A DNA stretch of 12,542 bases from Humitalea sp038249305. GTDB taxonomy: Bacteria > Pseudomonadota > Alphaproteobacteria > Acetobacterales > Acetobacteraceae. Shown here in pieces: positions 6,436 to 12,542 of this stretch (the first letter of the stretch is position 1; each line of letters starts with the position of its first letter). The notes beneath the pieces were generated by a model. It had not been told where the DNA came from, searched no databases, and saw only the letters and a list, made by a program, of their open reading frames with translations. The stretch lies in assembly GCA_038249305.1 (NCBI GenBank), contig JBBRWI010000110.1:1-12542 (forward strand), written 5' to 3'. Position numbers and translations under genes: made by a program.

Positions 6436-6932
6436 CCGTGTTCGCGGCCCTTGTCGCGCATCACCCGGGCCTTGTCGCGCTGCCAGTCGCGGGCGGCGGT
6501 GGCGGCGCGCTTGTCGTGGGCCTGCTTGCCCTCGGCCAGACCCAGTTTCACCTTCGCCCGTCCCTGTTCGTTGAACAGGATTTCCAGCGGCACGATGGTC
6601 GCCCCCTGGCGGGTCACCGCACCGGCCCAGGTGCTGATCTGCTTGTGCGACATCAGCAGCTTGCGCGGCCGACGGGGTTCGAACTTCGCCATGAAGGAAT
6701 TGGTCTGCCATTCGGGAATGTAGCAGTTGTAGAGCCACATCTCCCCATCCCGCTCACCGGCCCAGGCATCGGCGATGGCGGCGCGACCGGCGCGCAGCGA
6801 CTTCACCTCCGCGCCCAGCAGCACCATGCCGGCTTCGAGGGTCTCGTTGATCTTGAAGTCGTAATGCGCCTTGCGGTTCATCGCCGCGGTGCCGTGGCTG
6901 ATCAGGCCCTTCTTCTTGGGGTCGCGGGCCAT
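6432..6932 (-). CDS. smpB: SsrA-binding protein SmpB
   Basis: This 166-residue protein binds tmRNA (SsrA) and brings it to stalled ribosomes for trans-translation and tagging of incomplete proteins. Recognisable parts are the start of the OB-fold core NRKAHYDFKINETLEAGMVLLG (around 19-40), EVKSLRAGRA (42-51), the YIPEW segment (71-75), RPRKLLMSHKQI (88-99), and the basic C-terminal tail (KRAATAARDWQRDKARVMRD) that enters the mRNA channel. Length is usual for the family. The ATG shares one base with the dapA stop (TGATG), and the stop overlaps the next gene's GTG, so the three genes are tightly coupled. The tmRNA gene itself is not in the window. Confidence 0.97.
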   Translation of the reverse strand: MARDPKKKGLISHGTAAMNRKAHYDFKINETLEAGMVLLGAEVKSLRAGRAAIADAWAGERDGEMWLYNCYIPEWQTNSFMAKFEPRRPRKLLMSHKQISTWAGAVTRQGATIVPLEILFNEQGRAKVKLGLAEGKQAHDKRAATAARDWQRDKARVMRDKGREHG

Positions 6933-7810
6933 CAGTTCAGCAGCCCGGCCCCTTGCAGGGCCGTCTTCACGCGCGCCTTGTTGGCCGGGTCCACCGGGGC
7001 CAGCGGCAGGCGGCAGGTCTCGCCCGCCAGGCCCAGCAGGGCGGCCGCGACCTTCACCGGCCCGGGGTTGGCTTCGCAGAACATCGCGTCATGCACGGGG
7101 GTCAGGCGGTCCTGGATGGCGATGGCATCGGCGATCCGGCCCTCGGCCCAGGCGCGGTGCATCTCGGCGCAGAGGCGGGGGGCGATGTTGGCGGTGACCG
7201 AGATGCAGCCATGGCCGCCGGAGGCGAGAAAGGCGACCGCGGTATGGTCCTCGCCCGACAGTTGCGCGAAGCCGGCACCGCAGGCGAGGCGGGTGTGGAT
7301 CGGCCGTGCGAGGTTGGCGGTCGCATCCTTCACGCCGACGATATTCGGGTGCCGGGCGAGGCGGGCCATGGTTTCGACCGACATGTCCACCACGCTGCGC
7401 GGCGGGATGTTGTAGATCACGATGGGCAGGTCCGCAGCATCGGCGATCGCCATGTAGTGGCGGTACAGCCCCTCCTGCGTCGGCTTGTTGTAGTAGGGAG
7501 TGACGACCAGGGCGGCCGTCGCCCCGGCCTGCTTTGCATGGCGGCTGAGGTCGATCGCCTCGGCGGTGCTGTTGCTGCCGGCCCCGGCGATCACCGGCAC
7601 GCGGCCGGCGGCGGTTTCGACGCAGAGTTCAACCACGCGCTTGTGCTCGGCATGGGTCAGCGTCGGGCTTTCGCCGGTGGTACCGACAGGGATCAGTCCC
7701 ACGGTGCCCTCGGCGATCTGCCAGGACACGAATGCGGCGAAGGCTTTTTCATCCAGCGCGCCGTCGGGGCGCATCGGGGTGATCAGCGCAACCAGGCTGC
7801 CGTGAAACAT
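6932..7810 (-). CDS. dapA: 4-hydroxy-tetrahydrodipicolinate synthase
   Basis: This enzyme condenses pyruvate with aspartate semialdehyde, the committed step to diaminopimelate (peptidoglycan) and lysine. The 292-residue length and residue numbering match the E. coli enzyme: Schiff-base Lys161 in GVKDAT, Tyr133 in VIYNIPPRS, Arg138, and Thr44-Thr45 in GTTGE. The ATG at 7810 has an AAGGAAG ribosome-binding site about 8 bases upstream; an open extension to 7864 lacks family similarity. It heads the minus-strand operon dapA-smpB-HDAC. The divergent neighbour slt also acts on peptidoglycan, and this dapA/slt divergence is common in alphaproteobacteria. Confidence 0.98.
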   Translation of the reverse strand: MFHGSLVALITPMRPDGALDEKAFAAFVSWQIAEGTVGLIPVGTTGESPTLTHAEHKRVVELCVETAAGRVPVIAGAGSNSTAEAIDLSRHAKQAGATAALVVTPYYNKPTQEGLYRHYMAIADAADLPIVIYNIPPRSVVDMSVETMARLARHPNIVGVKDATANLARPIHTRLACGAGFAQLSGEDHTAVAFLASGGHGCISVTANIAPRLCAEMHRAWAEGRIADAIAIQDRLTPVHDAMFCEANPGPVKVAAALLGLAGETCRLPLAPVDPANKARVKTALQGAGLLN

Positions 7811-7835
7811 CCGTGTCTTCCTTGTTCGGGCGCGG

Positions 7836-7864
7836 AACCTAGGTCCTGCGACGGGTTGGGACAA
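7836..7864 (-). promoter_or_regulatory. dapA: Candidate sigma-70-type promoter for dapA
   Basis: On the minus strand, TTGTCC (7859-7864) and TAGGTT (7836-7841) are spaced by exactly 17 bp, with 25 bases between the -10 and the dapA ATG. The -35 matches the consensus at four of six positions and the -10 at only three, so this is plausible, not certain. It lies in the 84-bp divergent gap with slt; no equally good slt promoter was found. Confidence 0.35.
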
Positions 7865-7894
7865 GCAGCGGCACTTCGGCTATGCGTGGCGGCC

Positions 7895-9850
7895 ATGCGT
7901 CGCACCCTGATCCTCCTGCTCCTCGCAACCTCCCCCGCCCTTGGCCAGCCCTGGGCGACCGGGGCCGAACGCGCGGCCGGGCGCCTGGCCATGGAGGCCG
8001 CGACCGCCGGGCGTATGGCCGAGGCCGACACCCTGTCCGCCGGCGCCGACCCGCTGGTGCGCAAGATCGTGACCTGGGACCGGTTGCAGCGGCGTGGCCA
8101 GGCGGGGGCCGGCGAACTCGCCCGGTTCGTCGATGAGAATCGCGACTGGCCGGCGCAGGATGCGCTGCTGCGCCGCACCGAGGAAGCCTTGGCGACCGAC
8201 CTCGACGATGCGCTGGCGATCGCGCATTTCGCGCGCTTCCCCGCCCGCACGCTCGACGGCGCGGCCCGCCAGGCGGAGGCGCTGACCCGCGCCGGCCGGG
8301 GTGCGGAGGCCGCGGGCCCGCTGCGCACGGCCTGGGTCGAGGCGACGCCCGATGCCTTGGCCGAGGAATCGCTGCTCGCCCGCTTCGGCGCGCTGCTGAC
8401 CGCCGACGCCCATGCCCAGCGCTTCGACCGGCTGGCCTGGACGCGCGATTTCGGCGCCGCCGGGCGCCAGGCGCCGCGGCTGGATGGCAACCGCCGGGCC
8501 ACCGCCGAATTGCGGCTGGCCATGGCCGCGGAGCGCGCCGACCCGGATACCGCGGCATCGTCGCGCGACATCGGCGTGCTGGCCGAACGCGCCCGCCTGC
8601 TGCGCCGCCGCGACCGCGATGCCGAGGCCGCCGCCGTCTGGGCGATCGCCGCCCCCCTGCAGCGCAGTCTGCCCGAGGCCGGGCAGCGCGCGATCTGGAC
8701 CGAGCGGCAGGTGCTGGCCCGCAAGCTGCTGCGCCTGGGCGATGCCCGCACCGCCTATGCCGTCGCGGCAGCCCATGGCCAGGCCGGGCCGGGCGAACCG
8801 CGGCAGGAGGCCGAGTTCCTGGCCGGTTGGCTGGCCCTGCGCAAGCTGGACGACGCGGCCGCCGCCCAGCGCCACTTCGCCGCGGTCGGCGATGGCGCGC
8901 ACAGCGTGATCACCCGCGCCCGCAGCGGCTACTGGCAGGGCCGGGCGCTGCTGGCGCAGCGGCAGACCGCCCGCGCGCGGGAAAAATTCACCGAGGCCGC
9001 GGCCTATCCGACCGCCTTCTACGGCCAGCTGGCGGCGCTGGCGCTGGACCCGAACGCCGCCGCCCTGTCGGCCCGCATCAACGCCATCGTTCCCGCCACC
9101 CTGACGCCGCCGCAGGTCGCGGGGTTTGGCGAGCGGGAGATGGTGCGCGCGGTACTGGCGTTGAACGACATCGGCCAGGCCGCCCGCACGCGGCAGTTCC
9201 TGCTGCGGCTGGAGGATCTGTCGCCCGACGCCGCCGACCGGCTGATGATCGCCCGCCTGGCCAATGTCACCGGGCGGCCGGACAATGCCGTCTGGGTCGC
9301 CCGCCGCGCCGGGGCCGATGGGGTGATGCTCCACCCCGAGGGCTGGCCGACCCCGGTCACCGCCCCCGAAGCCGGCGCCGAGCCCGCCCTGGTCTTCGGC
9401 ATCGCCCGGCAGGAGAGCAACTTTGACCCCGGGGCCGTCTCCTCGGCCAATGCGCGGGGGCTGATGCAGTTGATCCCGCCGACGGCGGCGGCGACCGCGC
9501 GGCGGATCGGCGTGCCCTATGCGCTGCCCATGCTGACGCAGGACCCGGGGCTGAACATGCGCCTGGGCTCGGCCTATCTGGCCGAGATGCTGGACCGCTT
9601 CGGCGGATCGGTCGTGCTGGCCGCGGCGGCCTACAACGCCGGGCCGGGGCGGGCCAATGAATGGCTGAGCGTCTATGGCGATCCGCGCAGCGGGACCGAT
9701 CCGCTGGACTGGATCGAACAGATCCCGTTCAGCGAGACGCGCAACTACGTGCAGCGCATCATCGAGAACCAGATTGTCTATCGCGCCCGCAACCCCGATA
9801 CGGCCGGGCGGGACCATCCTTTGCGCCGGTCGCTGATGGTCGCGAACTGA
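7895..9850 (+). CDS. slt: Soluble-type lytic murein transglycosylase (Slt family)
   Basis: This 651-residue protein cleaves the MurNAc-GlcNAc bond of peptidoglycan with formation of 1,6-anhydro-MurNAc. An N-terminal signal peptide (MRRTLILLLLATSPALG, about 1-17) sends it to the periplasm. Residues about 20-480 are alanine- and arginine-rich alpha-helical repeats, as in the ring-shaped U/L domains of Slt70. The catalytic domain spans about 495-635: Glu507 in ARQESNFDPGAVS is the catalytic acid, followed by ANARGLMQLIP (518-528), AAAAYNAGPGR (576-586) and ETRNYVQRI (614-622). ATG 7895 is chosen because it begins the signal peptide; the ribosome-binding site is poor. The stop overlaps the next start as TGATG. 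It probably takes part in wall remodelling and leads the plus-strand operon. Confidence 0.95.
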   Translation: MRRTLILLLLATSPALGQPWATGAERAAGRLAMEAATAGRMAEADTLSAGADPLVRKIVTWDRLQRRGQAGAGELARFVDENRDWPAQDALLRRTEEALATDLDDALAIAHFARFPARTLDGAARQAEALTRAGRGAEAAGPLRTAWVEATPDALAEESLLARFGALLTADAHAQRFDRLAWTRDFGAAGRQAPRLDGNRRATAELRLAMAAERADPDTAASSRDIGVLAERARLLRRRDRDAEAAAVWAIAAPLQRSLPEAGQRAIWTERQVLARKLLRLGDARTAYAVAAAHGQAGPGEPRQEAEFLAGWLALRKLDDAAAAQRHFAAVGDGAHSVITRARSGYWQGRALLAQRQTARAREKFTEAAAYPTAFYGQLAALALDPNAAALSARINAIVPATLTPPQVAGFGEREMVRAVLALNDIGQAARTRQFLLRLEDLSPDAADRLMIARLANVTGRPDNAVWVARRAGADGVMLHPEGWPTPVTAPEAGAEPALVFGIARQESNFDPGAVSSANARGLMQLIPPTAAATARRIGVPYALPMLTQDPGLNMRLGSAYLAEMLDRFGGSVVLAAAAYNAGPGRANEWLSVYGDPRSGTDPLDWIEQIPFSETRNYVQRIIENQIVYRARNPDTAGRDHPLRRSLMVAN

Positions 9851-10683
9851 TGCGGCTGGTGCGCTACCGCGCCGCGGACGGGCTGCCGCTGGCGGCGCGG
9901 GACTGGGACGGGCCGGCGGACCGCACGCCGCTGCTCTGCCTGCCGGGGCTGTGCCGCACGAGCCTGGATTTCACTGCCATCGCCGCGCGCCACGGCGGCA
10001 CGCGACGCGTGGTGGCGCTGGACTATGCGGGGCATGGCGACAGCGGGCGGGCCGAGGACATCGCGCGCTATTCCGCCGAACTGGCGCTGCGCGACGTGCT
10101 GGATTCCTGCGCGGCGCTGGGGCTGCACCGGGCGGTGGCGGTCGGCACCTCCTTCGGCGGCTTGCTGTCGATGATCATTCCGGTGCTGCGCGCGGGGCTG
10201 CTGCGGGGCGTGGTGCTGAACGACATCGGGCCGGAGATCGAACCCACCGGGCTCGACGCCGTGCGGGATTTCGTCGGCACCGACCCGGCCCTGCCGGACC
10301 TTGCGGCCGCCACCGCCCATGTGCGCCGCGAAATGCCGCCGATGGGGCTGGACGAGGCCGGCTGGCGGGACATGGCGGAGCGCACCTATGCCAAGGGTGA
10401 CGACGGGCGGCTGCATCCGCGGTGGGACATCCGCATCGCCGAAGCCGCGCGCGATGGCCCGCCGCTGAACCTGTGGCGGGTCTGGCAGGGCTCGGCGCAG
10501 GTGCCGACCCTGCTGATCTGGGGCGAGGAAAGCCGCCTGCTCTCGGCCGCGACCGTTGCCCGGATGCGGCGGGAAAAGCCGGACCTGCGGGTGGTGTCGG
10601 TGCCGGGCGTCGGCCACGCGCCGCCGTTGCAGGGGGCGGCGGTGGAAGCGGCGCTGGATGATTTCCTCGATGGCATCGCTTAG
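9850..10683 (+). CDS. Alpha/beta hydrolase, substrate unknown
   Basis: This 277-residue alpha/beta-fold hydrolase has no signal peptide. The oxyanion-loop region is CLPGLCRTS (30-38), followed by DYAGHGDS (58-65). Nucleophile Ser101 sits in GTSFGG (99-104) and His256 in GVGHAPP (253-259). In related sequences the acid usually lies in an SDLLS-like stretch after the sixth strand; here the matching stretch is GEESRLLS (225-232), with Arg229 at the expected Asp. Glu226 or Glu227 could substitute. It is probably an esterase, lipase or C-C hydrolase of small molecules, but the substrate cannot be inferred. It overlaps slt by one base (TGATG) and pgpA by 14 bases, so it belongs to that operon. Confidence 0.88.
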   Translation: MRLVRYRAADGLPLAARDWDGPADRTPLLCLPGLCRTSLDFTAIAARHGGTRRVVALDYAGHGDSGRAEDIARYSAELALRDVLDSCAALGLHRAVAVGTSFGGLLSMIIPVLRAGLLRGVVLNDIGPEIEPTGLDAVRDFVGTDPALPDLAAATAHVRREMPPMGLDEAGWRDMAERTYAKGDDGRLHPRWDIRIAEAARDGPPLNLWRVWQGSAQVPTLLIWGEESRLLSAATVARMRREKPDLRVVSVPGVGHAPPLQGAAVEAALDDFLDGIA

Positions 10684-11104
10684 CGACCGGGTCGCCTCCC
10701 TGGGCGGCGTCGGGTATCTGCGCCCCGCGCCGGGGACCTGGGGGTCGGCGGTGGTGCTGCCGGTGGCCTGGGCCGGGCCTTGGGCCTGCCTCGGCGTATC
10801 GGTGCTGTGCCTGGGGTTGGGGCTTTGGGCCTTGCGCGATCGGACCGACGATCCGGGCTGGGTGGTGATCGATGAGGGCGCCGGCCAGGCGCTGGCCCTG
10901 GCCGCCCTGCCGGCGGTCGCGGGCTTCGGTTTCCTCGGCTGGGTGCTGGCGGCCTTTGCCCTGTTCCGGCTGTTCGACATCGCCAAGCCCGGCCCGATCG
11001 GCTGGATCGACCGACAACCGGGGGCGCTGGGCGTGATGGGGGATGACATGGTGGCGGGGGCATTTGCCGGGATCGTGCTGATCGTCGCGCGGGGAGTGTT
11101 GTGA
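10670..11104 (+). CDS. pgpA: Phosphatidylglycerophosphatase A
   Basis: This 144-residue inner-membrane enzyme dephosphorylates phosphatidylglycerol phosphate to phosphatidylglycerol. PgpA hallmarks are GVGYLRPAPGTWGS (13-26), the acidic VIDEGAGQ (66-73), LFRLFDIAKPGPIGWIDR (98-115) and GVMGDDMVAG (121-130). Three or four hydrophobic membrane segments are visible (about 27-53, 74-100 and 126-140). It is slightly shorter than many PgpA proteins (150-170 residues), mainly through a short N terminus. The ATG at 10670 lies inside the end of the hydrolase gene (14-bp overlap); its stop overlaps the pncC start as TGATG. The operon context links it to envelope genes. Confidence 0.94.
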   Translation: MASLSDRVASLGGVGYLRPAPGTWGSAVVLPVAWAGPWACLGVSVLCLGLGLWALRDRTDDPGWVVIDEGAGQALALAALPAVAGFGFLGWVLAAFALFRLFDIAKPGPIGWIDRQPGALGVMGDDMVAGAFAGIVLIVARGVL

Positions 11105-11589
11105 TGCTGCCGCAGGCGACGCTGGACCAGGCCGCCGCCCTGCTTGCGGATTTGCAGGCCCGGGGCCTGTGGATCGCCACCGCCGAGTCCTGCACCGGCG
11201 GGCTGGTCGCGGCAGCGTTGACCGCGATCGCGGGCAGTTCGGCCTGCGTGCACGGCGGCTTCGTGACCTATTCGAACGCGCAGAAGATGACGATGCTGGG
11301 CGTGCCGGCGGCGGTGCTGGACCGCGATGGCGCGGTGAGCGCGGCCTGCGCGCGAGCCATGGCGGAGGGCGCGATGACGGCGACCGGGGCGGATATCGCC
11401 GTCTCCACCACCGGCATCGCGGGGCCCGGCGGGGCGACGGCGGACAAGCCGGTGGGGCTGGTCTTCGTCGCGGCGGCGCGGCGCGGGGGGGAGACACGGG
11501 TGCGTCGCTTCGTCCTCCCGGGGGACCGGGCGGCGGTGCGGGCGGCGACGGTGGTGGCGGCGCTGGATCTGGCCGGGACCCAGGTTTAG
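11104..11589 (+). CDS. pncC: Nicotinamide-nucleotide amidohydrolase (CinA C-terminal domain protein)
   Basis: This 161-residue stand-alone CinA C-terminal domain hydrolyses nicotinamide mononucleotide to nicotinic acid mononucleotide in pyridine nucleotide salvage. Signature segments are TAESCTGGL (26-34, catalytic Ser29), GGFVTYSNAQKMTMLGV (51-67, with the conserved Lys61) and STTGIAGPGG (101-110). The N-terminal MoCF-like domain of full CinA is absent, as is normal for the PncC type. ATG 11104 is preferred over the overlapping GTG at 11101 because it gives the TGATG junction also used at other operon joints here; a GGGAG site lies about 8 bases before it. The stop TAG (11587-11589) is the first codon of repeat copy D, so the repeat may define the C terminus. 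Confidence 0.94.
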   Translation: MLPQATLDQAAALLADLQARGLWIATAESCTGGLVAAALTAIAGSSACVHGGFVTYSNAQKMTMLGVPAAVLDRDGAVSAACARAMAEGAMTATGADIAVSTTGIAGPGGATADKPVGLVFVAAARRGGETRVRRFVLPGDRAAVRAATVVAALDLAGTQV

Positions 11590-11662
11590 CAGGCTGCTGA
11601 AAAACCGGGTGGCGCTTATAGAGGGGCGTACTCCTCGCAAAACTCTCCCGACCAGGGAGCAG
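11587..11662 (+). repeat. Dispersed intergenic repeat, copy D (partial)
   Basis: The sequence from the pncC stop codon onward closely follows copy C read on its own strand. It shares TAGCAGGCTGCTGAAAAAC, then CGGGTGGCGC, an AGGGGCGT hairpin unit, AAACTCTCCC and a CCAGGGAGC block. It lacks the later TAAAGGCAGGGGC block, so it is either truncated or shorter. Like copy C, it runs in the direction of the gene whose stop codon it contains. Confidence 0.65.
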
Positions 11663-12074
11663 TAGCTTCTTGGATCTGGTGGAATAAGGGGAGGGGCGCC
11701 CAGGGCGTGTTGAGAATTAGGGGATCCCTTCGAATGCGGCGTTCGTTATTCAATCTCCGCAAGGATTTTGCGCTGGATCGGTTTCTTCTGATGAACGCGC
11801 AAGGGGAGAAGATGGCGCCGAAGGAGTTCAAGCGAATAGCGCTGCGAAGCTGCAAGACTGATACAACCTTCGCAGCCATGATCTGAGCGCTCCGAATAAA
11901 GAAGCCTTCTCCAGCGCCAGCCCTCCGATATTCGACCGGTGCCACCTCGTCATGGTCGGTCTGGTCCGCGGCAGCAACGCTGCTGTCAGGCAGAAAATCC
12001 ACGTATCGGGCTGTCCGAATTTCCCGAGCCACCTCTGGTGGCGACGGTGCTGTTTTGGCGGCTTCGCTGCGCGG
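11663..12074. other. Lower-GC convergent gap between pncC and priA, no assignable gene
   Basis: Part of this segment is markedly poorer in GC than its flanks (about 48% over 11741-11800). A minus-strand frame of 138 codons covers 11616-12032 and a plus-strand frame of 50 codons covers 11734-11886; neither shows a recognisable family, and neither has a convincing ribosome-binding site. A perfect 6-bp stem with a 3-base loop (GCCACC-TCT-GGTGGC, near 12028-12042) lies past the priA end and might assist termination. The segment could be the decayed remains of an insertion, since it begins with a repeat that resembles an IS end, but no transposase was recognised. Confidence 0.45.
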
Positions 12075-12542
12075 CTAAAGAAATCCCACCGGATCCACAT
12101 CCACCTGCACCCGCACATTCCCCGGCACCGGCACTCGCCCCAGCCACGCCACCAAAATCGGCTGCACCGCCACATCCCGCGCCGCCTTCAGCAACAACCT
12201 CCGCCGATGCCGCCCCCGCAGCAGCGCCAGCGGTGCCGGCGCCGGCCCCAGCACCTCCACCCCCGCCCCCCCCGGCGCCGCAAGCCCCAAATCCCGCGCC
12301 GTCCGATCCGCCGAGGCTTCATCCTCGCTGCTCACGATCAGCGCCGCCAACCGCCCGAACGGCGGCCAGTGCCCCGGCCTGCGTTGCGCCGCTTCCGCTC
12401 GCATGAAAGCGTCCAGATCGCCGCCGATCAGCGCCTGCATCACCGGGTGGTCCGGGTTCCAGGTCTGCAGCATCACCTCCCCCGGCGCATCCGCCCGCCC
12501 CGCGCGGCCCGCCACCTGGTGCAGCAGTTGAATGGTGCGTTC
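12075..12542 (-). CDS. priA: Primosomal protein N' (PriA helicase), C-terminal part
   Basis: The last 155 residues of PriA are visible; the 5' part lies beyond the right edge. PriA is a 3'-to-5' DNA helicase that restarts stalled replication forks by loading the primosome. The visible part opens with ERTIQLLHQVAGRAGR, which contains superfamily 2 motif VI, followed by GEVMLQTWNPDHPV, the PPFGRLAALIVSS stretch, VEVLGPAPAPLALLRGRHR and a C terminus VQVDVDPVGFL typical of the family. The zinc-binding and ATP-binding parts are outside the window. A run of eight Cs occurs in it. It converges with pncC across a 485-bp gap. Confidence 0.96.
   Translation of the reverse strand, partial: ERTIQLLHQVAGRAGRADAPGEVMLQTWNPDHPVMQALIGGDLDAFMRAEAAQRRPGHWPPFGRLAALIVSSEDEASADRTARDLGLAAPGGAGVEVLGPAPAPLALLRGRHRRRLLLKAARDVAVQPILVAWLGRVPVPGNVRVQVDVDPVGFL

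Noticed and set aside
6436..6738. N-terminal extension of the HDAC-like gene across smpB
   Set aside because: The extension is antiparallel to no gene but reads smpB in another frame and has no deacetylase similarity; the GTG at 6435 starts exactly at the family N terminus.
7880..9817. 645-codon open frame on the minus strand opposite slt
   Set aside because: It is a GC-rich shadow frame; the plus strand encodes a complete Slt with signal peptide and catalytic motifs.
9778..11640. 620-codon open frame on the minus strand opposite the hydrolase, pgpA and pncC
   Set aside because: It crosses three well-supported genes on the other strand and shows only low-complexity Pro/Arg/Gln content.

Overview
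The window is a GC-rich chromosomal segment of an alphaproteobacterium, most likely of the Rhodospirillales/Acetobacteraceae type. That placement is inferred from base composition, the divergent slt / dapA-smpB arrangement, an NDUFS4-like complex I accessory protein and a bacteriophytochrome; no rRNA is present to confirm it. Almost everything is tightly packed housekeeping or sensory genes, with three looser segments: the left edge, 4200-4687 and 11590-12074.

Left to right: (1) 1-300 holds the edge of an interrupted minus-strand frame with a TrfB/KorA-like helix-turn-helix tail, just past the 3' end of tRNA-Arg(TCT). (2) 301-866, minus strand: tRNA-Pro(TGG), an NDUFS4-like protein and tRNA-Arg(TCT). 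(3) 920-4199, minus strand: heme oxygenase (bphO) overlapping a bacteriophytochrome HWE histidine kinase with its own C-terminal receiver (bphP); BphO would supply the biliverdin that BphP binds. (4) 4200-4687: non-coding, with two short palindromes in the presumed bphO promoter, a 15-bp tandem repeat and a large inverted pair of hairpin-rich repeats. (5) 4688-6435 and 6432-7810, minus strand: an exported DUF192 protein, then the coupled dapA-smpB-HDAC-like operon. (6) 7895-11589, plus strand: slt, an alpha/beta hydrolase, pgpA and pncC, all overlapping, forming an envelope/lipid/NAD-salvage operon divergent from dapA. (7) 11590-12074: a lower-GC convergent gap starting with another repeat copy. 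(8) 12075 to the right edge: the C-terminal part of priA, minus strand.

The least expected signal is a dispersed, hairpin-rich repeat with four copies here (391-423, about 4416-4533, 4568-4690, 11587-about 11662). All copies except the tandem-repeat-fused one share a leading motif close to AGCAGGCTGCTGAAAAAC. Two copies begin exactly at a stop codon and run in the direction of that gene; two others form a head-on inverted pair able to fold into a very long hairpin. This looks like a REP/BIME- or MITE-like intergenic family. Its function is unknown from this window alone.
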